From Nostoc sp. 'Peltigera membranacea cyanobiont' N6 (GTDB lineage: Bacteria > Cyanobacteriota > Cyanobacteriia > Cyanobacteriales > Nostocaceae): 64,000 nucleotides of DNA. The stretch covers positions 6,324,501 to 6,388,500 of the forward strand of contig NZ_CP026681.1 of the NCBI RefSeq assembly GCF_002949735.1. The letters are read 5' to 3'. Below, piece by piece: positions 43,028 through 52,125 of the stretch. Both the position numbers and the translations under genes were made by a program. Below the pieces are notes generated by a model. That model worked only from the letters and a program-made list of their open reading frames with translations, was not told where the DNA came from and did not search any database. How positions within the stretch are numbered: position 1 is the stretch's first letter; each line of letters starts with the position of its first letter.

Positions 43028-44176
43028 ATGATGGCGCAACAATTCCAGCACGCTATGCTACCGCAACCCACTCACGATGAGTTGGCACGCCAAAACTTCA
43101 TGCAAAGTCTGAAAATGCACATTTTCAGGAATATTTCTCCTGGAAATAAGGTAGTTTATGAAAAACTAGCCAAGCCGAAGTTTGAACAAAAACATCAGCG
43201 TCCTCCCCAAAATCGTCATGAAATTCGGGAAGCAATGCAGCATGAACCCTACTACCGATGGACTAGTGCCCTCAAGCGCATCAACCAAGAAATATTATGG
43301 GATGCTGTAAATACTAGTGTTGACAGACAACTGCCAGAGTTGATTGAGCGTGCCAAAGATCGGGGTGGTGAACTGGGTACTTTAACCCTCGACCCAAATT
43401 TTAAAATACCTAATCATCAAAAGGCTGTAGATATTCACTGTATGCCCGGAGGATATCACAGTGAATTCACTGCTGACGATCTAGCTGCTGGCGCAACTTA
43501 CGATCGCGGCGTTTACGTTTATGGTCTGGGTTGGTTGGGGCCCCTTAACAATGATATGGGGCTATCTATAGTCCAAAACTACCTTCTGCCAGAGTATCCC
43601 GACTTTCGACCTAGAAAAATTCTCGATATGGGATGTTCTATTGGTAATAGCACATTACCCTACGTAGATGCTTACCCAGATGCAGAAATTCATGCCATAG
43701 ATGTAGGCGCACCCATGTTGCGTTATGCTCATGCAAGAGCCGAAGCCTTGGGCAAAGGGGTACACTTCTCACAGCAAAATGCCGAGCATACTAACTTCCC
43801 AGATGAATCATTTGACTTAGTGGTTTCTCACATTTTGCTGCATGAAATTCCCCCGCCAGTCGTCCGTAAAGTTATGCAAGAATCTTATCGTCTACTGGCT
43901 CCTGGCGGTATGATGCTCCATCTGGAAGCACCCTTGTATCGTCACATGGATGTGTATACACAGTTCATTTTTGATTGGGAAACCGCTAACAACAACGAAC
44001 CATTCTGGAGTGCTGTCCGCGATCTAGATTTGGTGACGCTAGCGACTGAAGCAGGTTTTACCGCAGATAAGACATTCGAGAAGTTTGTCCCTAATGGGGC
44101 ATGGAAAGCAAAAGTCAATAATGATGGCAACTCAGGTAGCCAAGGCAGTTGGTTTGTAGTCGCGGCAACGAAGTAA
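43028..44176 (+). CDS. SAM-dependent class I methyltransferase
   Basis: A 382-residue protein. The N-terminal 180 residues are conserved but unassigned (RNISPGNKVVYEKLAKPKFE, MPGGYHSEFTADDLAAGATY). The C-terminal half is a Rossmann methyltransferase: motif I ILDMGCSIGNSTLPY, acidic loop HAIDVGAPML, motif for post-I HFSQQNAEHTNF and motif IV SFDLVVSHILLHE. The substrate is unknown. The start ATG at 43028 follows trpB by 28 bp, so it may be co-transcribed. The small gene at 44268 follows. Confidence 0.85.
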   Translation: MMAQQFQHAMLPQPTHDELARQNFMQSLKMHIFRNISPGNKVVYEKLAKPKFEQKHQRPPQNRHEIREAMQHEPYYRWTSALKRINQEILWDAVNTSVDRQLPELIERAKDRGGELGTLTLDPNFKIPNHQKAVDIHCMPGGYHSEFTADDLAAGATYDRGVYVYGLGWLGPLNNDMGLSIVQNYLLPEYPDFRPRKILDMGCSIGNSTLPYVDAYPDAEIHAIDVGAPMLRYAHARAEALGKGVHFSQQNAEHTNFPDESFDLVVSHILLHEIPPPVVRKVMQESYRLLAPGGMMLHLEAPLYRHMDVYTQFIFDWETANNNEPFWSAVRDLDLVTLATEAGFTADKTFEKFVPNGAWKAKVNNDGNSGSQGSWFVVAATK

Positions 44177-44267
44177 ATACCAATTCGTAATTTGGAATTG
44201 AGAAAGTCAGATTTTATCTGGGTTTCCCTCTTTTCTGTGTGTAGTCTTATTTTTGGAGAATTGGTAT

Positions 44268-44555
44268 ATGGTAAAAACAGCCAAAGGTAAACGACCTGTT
44301 TACTTAGAAAATCCGCAAACGGATAAATTGTTAGCGATCGTTATGGCTTTGACTGGTGAGGTGTCCGTACTGCATGAGCGGCTAGACACCATTGAACGGT
44401 TGCTAGAGGTTAAAGATGTTTTATCGCCTACTGAGATTGAAGCTTACCAGCCGGATGCCAAGGTAATTAAGGAGCGGGAACAGTGGCGTGCAGAATATAT
44501 TGCACGCGTGTTGCGCGTGGTGCAGGAAGAGTTAGAACCTCTCAATCAAAGCTAG
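44268..44555 (+). CDS. Small conserved hypothetical protein
   Basis: A 95-residue protein; ATG at 44268 has GGAG 9 bp upstream, so the 5-residue longer frame is not needed. MVKTAKGKRPVYLENPQTDK, then a helix with heptad-like spacing (TGEVSVLHERLDTIERLLEV) and a basic C-terminal helix (EYIARVLRVVQEELEP). Soluble and probably oligomeric. It lies 91 bp after the methyltransferase gene; the pair may form an operon. I recognise no function. Confidence 0.7.
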   Translation: MVKTAKGKRPVYLENPQTDKLLAIVMALTGEVSVLHERLDTIERLLEVKDVLSPTEIEAYQPDAKVIKEREQWRAEYIARVLRVVQEELEPLNQS

Positions 44556-44787
44556 TTGCACAAAGGTTTTAGTGAAAAAAATTATGCTATTTATATAAAA
44601 CAATCATACTAATGGTAGAGGAAAGTTTTTTATAAACAGCACGATCTTTTCGTAAAATTGTGAATTTAAACGTTTGCTGGCAGTTTTTGCACATAAAACT
44701 GGCATAAAGAGAGGTATATAGACCTATAACCAATTTGTCAGATTGACACTACTTTGGTTAGATTGTCTGGAACTTTACTTTCAGCAA

Positions 44788-45315
44788 GTGATTAAAACAA
44801 CAATCTACACTGTTATTTTAGGTACGATTGTTCTCAGTAGTGGAGCGATCGCTACTCCTGTAAAAAATCAAAATTTTGCACCCGTGTTATCAAACGGATC
44901 AAGGGATACTTTCAAAATGGCAGCATCTAGGATCAACACTGCTGCTCTAGAACAGTCGGTTTTCATCCAAATTAATAACTACAGAACTTCCCAAGGGCTA
45001 CCAGCACTGACTCGTAATGCTGCCATCGATAATCAAGCTAGGATTCACAGTCAGGATATGGCTAATGGGAAAGTTCCCTTTGGACATACAGGATTTTCAG
45101 AGCGCGTTCAAGCAATTGGTATTTCTTACACAGCAGCTGGTGAAAATGTCGCTTACAACCAAGGATATAGCGATCCAGCCACGATCGCTGTTCAAGGCTG
45201 GCTCAAAAGTCCAGGGCATCTAGCCAATATAAAAGGCAATTATGACAAAACGGGGATTGGTCTTGCTGCCACCAGTACAGGCAAAGTCTACTTTACACAA
45301 ATTTTCCTTCGCTGA
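44788..45315 (+). CDS. CAP-domain (SCP/PR-1) secreted protein
   Basis: A 175-residue protein from a GTG at 44788, giving an N-terminal signal peptide (MIKTTIYTVILGTIVLSSGA); the frame is open further upstream from a TTG. The CAP domain spans residues about 55-175: IQINNYRTSQGLPALTRNA, IHSQDMANGKVPFGHTGFS, AGENVAYNQGY, GWLKSPGHLANIKGNYDKTG and VYFTQIFLR. The His-Glu/His residues of the CAP cavity are present. Function of bacterial CAP proteins is mostly unknown; cell-wall or lipid binding is suggested. Tandem with a paralogue at 45662. Confidence 0.9.
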   Translation: MIKTTIYTVILGTIVLSSGAIATPVKNQNFAPVLSNGSRDTFKMAASRINTAALEQSVFIQINNYRTSQGLPALTRNAAIDNQARIHSQDMANGKVPFGHTGFSERVQAIGISYTAAGENVAYNQGYSDPATIAVQGWLKSPGHLANIKGNYDKTGIGLAATSTGKVYFTQIFLR

Positions 45316-45661
45316 TAAGTTTAGCAAAATTTAGATTTTTTCTGAAATTCCCCAAACTTCAGTCTGTTGACAAAGCTTTTGTTAGATGTGGAAAAATGTA
45401 ATTTCCGTGACACTTTTCTATTGAATACTAGATTATTTTTTAGTAATTCATGAAAATCTTAAATTATCAGCAAAAATAACCGTGATTCTATGAAGCCGAT
45501 CTATTGAAATATTGACAATTGGAAATGATTATTTGTACTTCCCGTAAGGGATGTAGCCAAATTGCCGAAATTCATCAACCCTTAATAGTATCGTGGTATA
45601 TATCGTCGGAACAATAAGTTAGAGTAGAAGTCTTATATCTCTACACATAACGCAATTCTCC
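45316..45661. other. Spacer between the two CAP-domain genes
   Basis: About 345 bp, AT-rich, likely holding the promoter of the second CAP gene. No palindrome or reading frame of note. Confidence 0.45.
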
Positions 45662-46210
45662 ATGTTCCGACAAACTGCTTTTGGCATCGCTTTAAGTGCG
45701 CTTGTCCTTGCTAGTGGATTAACGACTGTTCCGATACCAAATTATCCTTCTACAAATACATCCACCCGTAATAAGCTGTTGTCGCTCTTTTCCAGTCAGG
45801 TTGCAATATCGACTCCTACTTTTAAAACTACTGAGTTAGAAAAATCAGTTTTTGAGCAAATTAATCGATATCGGGCTTCTAAAGGACTGCCAAAGTTGAC
45901 CCTCAATGCAAATATTACTCGACAGGCAAGAATTCATAGTCAAAATATGGCTAAGGGTAAAACCCCATTTAGCCATCAGGGATTTGAAAAGCGAGTTAAA
46001 GCTGTCCCTCTTCGCTACAACAGTGCGGCGGAAAATGTTGCTTTCAACCGGGGATATAGTAACCCTGTGGAGGAAGCTGTGACTGGTTGGATCAATAGTC
46101 CGGGACATCTAAAGAATCTTAAAGGCAATTACAACCTCACTGGAATTGGCGTTGCGACTAATAATCAAGGGGAAGTCTACCTGACACAAATATTTTTTCG
46201 CACTAGGTAG
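45662..46210 (+). CDS. CAP-domain (SCP/PR-1) secreted protein, paralogue
   Basis: A 182-residue protein with a signal peptide (FGIALSALVLASGLTT). The CAP domain (about 60-182) closely parallels the preceding gene: INRYRASKGLPKLTLNA, IHSQNMAKGKTPFSHQGFE, SAAENVAFNRGY, GWINSPGHLKNLKGNYNLTG and VYLTQIFFR. A tandem duplication. The two differ mainly in the N-terminal linker. Exported, presumably periplasmic. Confidence 0.9.
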   Translation: MFRQTAFGIALSALVLASGLTTVPIPNYPSTNTSTRNKLLSLFSSQVAISTPTFKTTELEKSVFEQINRYRASKGLPKLTLNANITRQARIHSQNMAKGKTPFSHQGFEKRVKAVPLRYNSAAENVAFNRGYSNPVEEAVTGWINSPGHLKNLKGNYNLTGIGVATNNQGEVYLTQIFFRTR

Positions 46211-46299
46211 ATTTAATTTCTGATTTTTTTGCACAATGATAATGTAGTGTCTGACAAGACTTTTATCTGCTAGACACTGCTATTATTTTTGAACAATTC

Positions 46300-46929
46300 A
46301 TGACATTACAAGATTTTCAGGTGAGCGATCGCGATCTCAGTGACGCAGCCCTTGGACAGTATTTAGAATCAACAGCGATCGCAGTTGATACAGAAACGAT
46401 GGGATTATTGCCGCAGCGCGATCGCTTGTGTCTCGTCCAACTGTGCAACCTAGAAGGGAAAGTCACTGCAATCCGCATAGCCAAAGGACAAGACAACGCC
46501 CCAAATTTAAAAAAACTCTTGGAAGCGGCGAATGTCGTAAAAGTATTTCACTTTGCGCGTTTTGACCTTGCCACTTTGCGAGCTAATCTGGGGATTCAGG
46601 TTAACCCGGTTTTTTGCACCAAAATCGCCAGTAAGTTAGCCCGTACTTACACAAATCGCCACGGACTCAAAGATGTAGTGCAAGAGTTAGAAAAAGTGGA
46701 ACTCGATAAAAGCTCCCAAAGTTCTGATTGGGGTAATGCCACTAGCTTATCTGAAGCTCAACTGAGTTATGCTGCCAATGATGTGCGCTATTTACTTAGC
46801 GTGCAACAGAAGTTAACAGAAATGCTCAAACGAGAGGAACGTTGGAAAATTGCTCAAGAATGTTTTGAATTTCTGCCAACAATAGTTTCCTTGGATTTAT
46901 TGCAATTTAAAGATTTGTTTGAACATTGA
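46300..46929 (+). CDS. Ribonuclease D / 3'-5' exonuclease family protein
   Basis: A 209-residue single-domain DEDDy exonuclease. Exo I DTETMGL, Exo II KVFHFARFDLATL and Exo III LSYAANDVRYLL with the Tyr-Asp pair are all present. It lacks the HRDC domains of full-length RNase D, as is usual for the short cyanobacterial form. Likely trims 3' ends of RNA. Start ATG at 46300; independent gene. Confidence 0.9.
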   Translation: MTLQDFQVSDRDLSDAALGQYLESTAIAVDTETMGLLPQRDRLCLVQLCNLEGKVTAIRIAKGQDNAPNLKKLLEAANVVKVFHFARFDLATLRANLGIQVNPVFCTKIASKLARTYTNRHGLKDVVQELEKVELDKSSQSSDWGNATSLSEAQLSYAANDVRYLLSVQQKLTEMLKREERWKIAQECFEFLPTIVSLDLLQFKDLFEH

Positions 46930-47042
46930 TCGATTAAATGGGCATTGTTGTGTTGGTGGAAGCGTCACGGTTATCCCGTTCCCAGTGCTGAGTAAAGAAG
47001 TGAGATTCCCTACTCAGCATAATTTTCTAAGTTCTTGTTGGT

Positions 47043-47699
47043 CTAAGAGCCAACATTGGAATCATCTCTGTCTGTGGAATTTTTAGATTCTTTAATGCCT
47101 TCTTTGAGGTTACTAGCTCCCTCTTGAATGCTTTCTTTGACGTTACTAGCTCCTTCTTGAATGCCTTCTTTAAGGTTACTAGCTCCCTCTTGAATACCTT
47201 CTTTGAGGTTACTAGCTCCTTTTTTAATGGCTTCTGTGGTGCTAGTGCCTCCCTTTTGCAGATTCTCTTGGTGATTTTTTAGCCGATCTACAACGTTGTA
47301 GTCATCTGCACCTGCGGGAGTTTTTGATTCAACAATACCTTCTGTTGGACCACCGATCGCTTTCCATGCCTCAAGACCACCTTTGAGTTGGGAGACATGC
47401 TGAAATCCATTAGAACGAAGTTGCTGTGCGGCTTGGGCAGTTTCTTCTTCGTTAGCACCGTAAACGTAGATATCACGGCTTTGATCCAAAGAAGGCACTG
47501 CACGCTGTACCAATTCATCTATTGGCATGGGCATTGCTCCCATAATGTGACCTTGGTTGAAGGTGTTGCGATCGCGCACATCTAGGATTGTAAAAGCTGG
47601 TTCGCCCCATTCTAGACGAGACTTCAGGACATGAGCATCAGATTGTGCTTCTATTGGTTGTTGTGGGGGAATGATGCCGCCGACTAAATTGTTTACCAT
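47043..47699 (-). CDS. Rhodanese-like protein lacking the catalytic Cys, with 11-residue repeats
   Basis: A 218-residue protein; ATG at 47699 has AAGGA 7 bp upstream, so the longer frame from 47780 is less likely. Residues about 20-120 are a rhodanese domain (FTILDVRDRNTFNQGHIMGA, then LKGGLEAWKAIGG), but the active-site loop reads YVYGANEEET, with Gly-Ala where Cys is expected, so sulfurtransferase activity is unlikely. Residues about 160-205 are four 11-residue repeats (GASNLKEGIQE), predicted to form an amphipathic helix like LEA or apolipophorin repeats. Unknown role; perhaps a stress or binding protein. Confidence 0.82.
   Translation of the reverse strand: MVNNLVGGIIPPQQPIEAQSDAHVLKSRLEWGEPAFTILDVRDRNTFNQGHIMGAMPMPIDELVQRAVPSLDQSRDIYVYGANEEETAQAAQQLRSNGFQHVSQLKGGLEAWKAIGGPTEGIVESKTPAGADDYNVVDRLKNHQENLQKGGTSTTEAIKKGASNLKEGIQEGASNLKEGIQEGASNVKESIQEGASNLKEGIKESKNSTDRDDSNVGS
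47065..47225 (-). repeat. 33-bp tandem repeats in a coding region
   Basis: Four to five units of 33 bp (GAGGTTACTAGCTCCCTCTT type on the plus strand) encoding the GASNLKEGIQE repeats of the rhodanese-like protein. Units are nearly identical. Confidence 0.85.
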
Positions 47700-48194
47700 A
47701 ACTTTTCCTTGTTGATGATAAAAGCAATCTAACGGATTCAACATATTTAATTGCTCTTTCTCTGGGATGAATATCCTCAAACTATTTCTTTAGATAGACT
47801 GGATAATTGAAATATTTTCTGCCATTTAATCCATTGCCAATATAGACGAAATATACTACCTAGAGGAAAAGTTTTTTCTTAACTTGATTAAATATATTTT
47901 GAAGTTACATTTTTGAGTTTTAACTCTTTAAACACATTATAAAGATATCTAAAGTGACTAAATTTTATACCTAATTAATCAAAAATATTCAGCCATCTTT
48001 CTAGGAATTACGTACCTTTTCTATATCTGCGATCGCTAACAATAATGTCTCTTCAATCTATTTCCGCATTATTGGATTTACACCAGCACCACTATTAAGG
48101 CAATCTACCAATAATTTATTCACATCATAATATTGCTGTAGCAATATTATGATGTGCGCCTTAGTCGTTACCTCAAATGCCACATTCTCAGTTA
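47700..48194. other. AT-rich spacer
   Basis: About 490 bp between the rhodanese-like gene and a MITE. Presumably contains that gene's promoter. No reading frame I trust. Confidence 0.4.
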
Positions 48195-48372
48195 GAGGAT
48201 GTTTTAAAAGTATTTAGCTGTGATTTTAGGCACTTGTTGATCCCCCCTAACCCCCCTTCAAAAGGGGGGAACCAGAATCAAAGTCCCCCTTTTTAAGTGA
48301 AGCAAGTGGCGTGGATTTAGGGGGATCTAGAACGTTTTGATACCTACAATAAGACTTTTAAAACATCGTCTT
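48195..48372. mobile_element. MITE-like element, copy 2 of the CCCCCCTAA family
   Basis: GATGTTTTAAAAGT (48199-48212) is mirrored by ACTTTTAAAACATC near 48354-48367. The CCCCCCTAACCCCCC/GGGGGG core and left arm match the element at 19816. A similar terminus (GACTTTTCAAACGTTGTCTT) occurs at 51629-51648. About 178 bp, non-coding, lying directly beside the HTH relic. Confidence 0.78.
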
Positions 48373-48386
48373 AAGCCAGCAACCTT

Positions 48387-48574
48387 TTACCAAAATAACC
48401 CTACCTGTTGGCAAATTTGTACAAAATCAAGAGCGGGAAACCAATTCACCTGCAAAAAATTTGGAACCTGGTTGACGTGTAAGACCTAAAGCTATGACTC
48501 CAAGTTTTGTCTGTTAAAGCTGTTTTTGCTGCCCTTATACCTTCTGGTGATGCTCTCAGTCCTTGGCTTGTCAT
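48387..48574 (-). pseudogene. Relic of an HTH-type N-terminal domain of an NTPase/WD40 protein
   Basis: On the minus strand the frame MTSQGLRASPEGIRAAKTAL begins at 48574, then shifts to ALGLTRQPGSKFFAGELVSR, then shifts again to FVQICQQVGLFW. Joined, these reproduce the helix-turn-helix segment found at the N-terminus of cyanobacterial NTPase-repeat proteins (SPEGI, R-P-KFF-GE-V, FVQIC). At least two frameshifts and a premature stop make it non-functional. The MITE at 48195-48372 begins 15 bp after the relic ends. Confidence 0.7.
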
Positions 48575-49117
48575 AGTCTCAAGCTGAAACTTGTAGTATA
48601 GTGTATGCTTAGAAGGGTAGCTACATGTAAATGCACGCTGAGTAAATTTTCGTAGTCCCTCTTCAGAAGGAGATACCCATTGCTTAAAGTACGGTTGAGT
48701 AGGTAGAGTTGAAAATCTAGATTGGCTTGTGGCTAGGTTTGTAAGCCTTTGTGAAAAACTAATCAGTCAGGGAATGCGTTATTTTTCCAGATTTGTATCA
48801 ACTGCTGTAGTATCTTGTTTCTGTCTAGAATATTTGTGGTTGTAAAAATGCTCTTCAATTACACTTAATCTTAAGTATAAAAGTCAAAAAATATCCACTA
48901 AGAAATCAAAATTATACAAAAATCATACACAAACTATACATTTTATCGGCATTCCACTAGCTGAACTTTTCATAAACTTCATGGAAAATTAATTGTACAC
49001 AAGTACTACAGTAGCGATCGTACTCAGCAGAGACGCGCGTGAATCCCCTCTCAACAGAAACACGTATTGCAAAACTGGCGCAACAGCGAATCGCCCAATC
49101 TACAAATAGGCAGCATT
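48575..49117. other. Spacer upstream of an OmpR-type regulator
   Basis: About 540 bp. AT-rich with no palindrome I can assign, except a GCGATCGTACTC segment close to the gene. It likely contains the regulator promoter. Confidence 0.4.
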
Positions 49118-49837
49118 ATGGTTATGATTACCGCGACTACTCCCAAAATTATGATTGTTGATGACGACTTCGGTGTGAGAAATCTCGTTCATCGTTATTT
49201 GAGTCGGAAATATCAAATAGAGGCGGCAGCAGATGGTAAAACTGCCTTATCAATGTTTGAGCAATTCAACCCAGCTTTAGTAATTCTGGATTGGAATTTG
49301 CCGGATGCTAACGGTTATAGCCTCTGCCAAGAAATGCAGAGTCGTACTAATGTTTTAGTACTGATACTGACTAGTAGGACTGATGAGGCTGATAAAATTA
49401 AAATCTTGAGTGCAGGGGCTGATGATTTCATGACTAAACCGTTTAGTCTTGCAGAAATAGAAGTGAGAGTAGAAGCTCTTTTGAGGCGGATACGCTACAT
49501 CAACCCTTCACCAACACAACGAATCATTTTTAAGCATCTAGTAATTAATCCAGAGGGTCGGGAGGTAACACTTAACGATAAGCCTCTCGCTTTAACAGCG
49601 CTGGAATTTAATATCTTACATTTTTTGGCAAGTCATCCCAATCAAGCTTGGAGTCGCCCACAGCTAATCCAAAAAATCTGGGGTTGCGACTACATAGGAG
49701 ATGGTCGGGTGGTTGATGTGCATATTGGTCAGCTTCGCAAGAAGATGGAAGTCGATCCTAGCGTACCAGAGTTTATTAAAACTGTGCGGGGCTATGGTTA
49801 TAAGTTTGAAGCACCCGACGAAAATACTACTTCCTGA
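49118..49837 (+). CDS. OmpR/PhoB family response regulator
   Basis: A 239-residue protein from the ATG at 49118 (MVMITATTPKIMIVDDD); the frame opens further upstream at 49067. The receiver domain (residues about 8-125) has the acidic triad IMIVDDD, phospho-Asp in ALVILDWNLPD, Thr in LTSRTD and Lys in FMTKPF. The winged-helix DNA-binding domain (about 140-235) has ALTALEFNILHFLASHP, QLIQKIWGCDYIG and a recognition helix VVDVHIGQLRKKME, ending IKTVRGYGYKFE. No adjacent kinase gene; an orphan regulator of unknown signal. Confidence 0.93.
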   Translation: MVMITATTPKIMIVDDDFGVRNLVHRYLSRKYQIEAAADGKTALSMFEQFNPALVILDWNLPDANGYSLCQEMQSRTNVLVLILTSRTDEADKIKILSAGADDFMTKPFSLAEIEVRVEALLRRIRYINPSPTQRIIFKHLVINPEGREVTLNDKPLALTALEFNILHFLASHPNQAWSRPQLIQKIWGCDYIGDGRVVDVHIGQLRKKMEVDPSVPEFIKTVRGYGYKFEAPDENTTS

Positions 49838-49985
49838 GCTTTCCAATTTTAGGGGTAGTTTATAACAAAGAATGACTCATCTGAGTCAGCATTAGTTTTA
49901 TTGTTTACTTAAATACTTTTACTGAGGCTTGACCGTATAACTTGCGTTAGTTTGGGGCGTTGATACAAACTGATTTGGTGATTTT

Positions 49986-50972
49986 GTGTCTGCTCAAGCC
50001 TTAGACAGTAACTTTATTGCTTTTAATATATCGTCTCAAAATAAGTTCCAACAAAATCAAAATGTACAAAGCTTATCCGAAGTTTCGCCTATAGGTAAAA
50101 TTTGGGACAAGCACAGAGCTAATACTGATAAAGTCTTGCATTATTACGCCAAAGTAGACGAACATTGTTTTCAGCAGTATGCTTGGCGGATGAGAATATG
50201 TTCCGAGCTGCTGAAGTTTCAATTAGTGCCAGAGGCATCGGAAGGTATTCTCAAGTTAAAGCTATCAGATGCCAGATTCTGTAGAGTTCGTCATTGTCCG
50301 GTTTGTCAGTGACGGCGATCGCTTATGTGGAAAGCAAGAGCTTACAAAATTCTCCCACAGGTTGTCACTGATTACCCCAAGCACCGTTGGCTGTTTGTCA
50401 CCTTGACTGTAAAAAATTGCCAGATTGAGGAACTTAGGGAAAACTTGGATTCGATAAATAAAGCTTTTAAACGATTCACTGAATTGAAAGCATGGCCTGG
50501 CAAAGGTTGGGTGAAATCCATAGAAGTAACTAAAGGTAGAGATGGAGTTTCAGCACACCCACATTTACATATTTTGGTAATGGTGCCGCCTTCGTATTTC
50601 AGTCATGGCTATCTTTCTCATACCAAATGGGTAACGTTGTGGCAGCAGTGTTTACGGATTGATTACCAGCCAATTATTCATACTAGCGCGATCGCAAAAC
50701 ATCATAACCCGTCACTACTTATCCCTGAAATTCTCAAGTATCAGGTAAAAGAGTCAGATTTAGTGGGTGATAGAGAATGGTTTTTAGAGTTAACCCGTCA
50801 ACTGCATAAAAGTAGAGCGATCGCTGTTGGGGGTATACTCAGGCAGTATATGCGCCAATTAGAGGAGAAAAACCAAGACCTCATTGATGAAAGTGAAGAG
50901 ACAGACGAGGTGGATGGAGAAAGTTTGTATTTCCGATGGGAGCGCAAGTTACAAAGATTTAATATAGAGTGA
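49986..50972 (+). pseudogene. Rolling-circle replication initiator (Rep), interrupted by TGA
   Basis: Two in-frame parts, 49986-50312 and 50313-50972, are separated only by a TGA at 50310-50312. Read through, they form one 328-codon protein. The first part ends with a zinc-knuckle-like CRVRHCPVCQ; after the stop it continues RRSLMWKARAYKILPQ, which in Rep proteins is CPVCQWRRSLMW, so the stop replaces Trp. The HUH motif HPHLHILVMV and the catalytic Tyr context EILKYQVKESDL are present. It is a plasmid-type (pC194/Rep_1-like) initiator. It is either a pseudogene or read through by suppression; a sequencing error is also possible. Confidence 0.88.
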
Positions 50973-50981
50973 TAACTAAGA

Positions 50982-51293
50982 TTAGTCAAGATACTCACTA
51001 TCAAGCAGGTGCAGTGGTTTCAGCCCCTTAAAGAATGTAGAAGCAGAGTTCAAAAGATAGTGAGTATAAGCTGCATGGCGATGGTGTGGATAAAAAGATG
51101 CAAGGCGATGATATTCAGAAATAGGGGCAATAAACCAAATCACTTTCCCACTAACGTAAGGAGTGACACGGCGAATCTCCACAGATTGATACCAACGAAG
51201 AAAGTTAGGCTTAGTTGTGAAAGAATGAGGAACAAAGATACGTCCAACAGGAACACCGGGAATTTCACAAAGATTAATCAAGAATTCTGGCAT
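50982..51293 (-). CDS. Hypothetical protein next to the Rep gene
   Basis: A 103-residue protein, MPEFLINLCEIPGVPVGRIF, with aromatic/His-rich composition (SEYHRLASFYPHHRHAAYTH). It starts at 51293, converging with and 10 bp from the Rep pseudogene. The sequence looks protein-like, but I recognise no family and it may be a remnant of the same integrated replicon. Confidence 0.45.
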   Translation of the reverse strand: MPEFLINLCEIPGVPVGRIFVPHSFTTKPNFLRWYQSVEIRRVTPYVSGKVIWFIAPISEYHRLASFYPHHRHAAYTHYLLNSASTFFKGLKPLHLLDSEYLD

Positions 51294-51509
51294 ATTAAAA
51301 CTTCATGAGTTGTCAAAAAGAAAGAACCCTCTATCAGCCAAAGAGTGGCTCAATAGGAAATACAGTTACAATTAGTCAATTCACTCTCCTCTCAGCGCGA
51401 AGCGTTTAAGAAAAAATATTTAAAGTCTATTCCACTCCACGAGTATTGGAGTACAACTCTTTAATTCATTCCCTTTAGGCGTTAGCCTCTTCTTTCTCTA
51501 ACCCCAAAA

Positions 51510-51660
51510 GCACAAAAAATAAATACCAGTCGTCCGAAAAACAGATGGCTGGTATTTATAAATCACCTTTACTTGAAGCTAGTAAATAGGTTCGATGATA
51601 AAGATAAAAGGTAAATTAATAAATTAGACTTTTCAAACGTTGTCTTAAATGACCGCTTCC
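51510..51660. repeat. Inverted and direct repeats plus a MITE terminus
   Basis: ATAAATACCAG (51519-51529) pairs with CTGGTATTTAT (51549-51559), a perfect 11-bp stem. GACTTTTCAAACGTTGTCTT (51629-51648) resembles the terminus of the element at 48195. CTTGAAGCTAGTAAATAGGTTCG (51572-) and CACTCGAAATTAGTAAATAACTTCG (51728-) are related direct copies. Possible origin or integration remnants of the Rep replicon. Confidence 0.45.
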
Positions 51661-51828
51661 AAAATTAGGAAACAAAAAAAACCAGACAAACAACTAGTGA
51701 ATGACTGGGATATGCAAAGTAGCTTCACTCGAAATTAGTAAATAACTTCGAGGGGCAATTTATCAAGTGCAAAAATAAATTGTTAAGGTATAAGACTGAG
51801 CGATATCAACTATCCTTAAGAAATCACC

Positions 51829-52125
51829 TCATGCTGACTTCACTGTTACTGCTAGCTGTAATCCCAATGCATCCAGTAATTTACTCAGACAATAAAATTC
51901 AATTTTTCCTTGCTCAGATAACATCAAGTCGAGTTGCTCATAGCATTGCTTAACTTCCTCTGGAAACCGATCAATTCCACCCTGTGCTTCAATTACATTC
52001 TTGAGCGCTTTTCCTAACATTTTAGGATCGCCCTCTTCTAGAACTACTTCGATATAAGATGCTACTTCTAGTGGATCTTGGAGATGTTTAACTAGTCCTT
52101 CGTGATAGCTTACACTTCTAGGCAT
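51829..52125 (-). CDS. HigA-like antitoxin (HTH)
   Basis: A 98-residue protein from the ATG at 52125 (MPRSVSYHEGLVKHLQDP); this start overlaps the toxin gene by 8 bp, as is usual for translationally coupled pairs. VASYIEVVLEEGDPKMLGKALKNV then MLSEQGKIEFYCLSKLLDALG, LQLAV is the HTH pattern of HigA2/addiction-module antidotes. The core is slightly longer than usual between helices (IDRFPEEVKQCYEQLD). It would bind both the toxin and its own promoter. Confidence 0.85.
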   Translation of the reverse strand: MPRSVSYHEGLVKHLQDPLEVASYIEVVLEEGDPKMLGKALKNVIEAQGGIDRFPEEVKQCYEQLDLMLSEQGKIEFYCLSKLLDALGLQLAVTVKSA

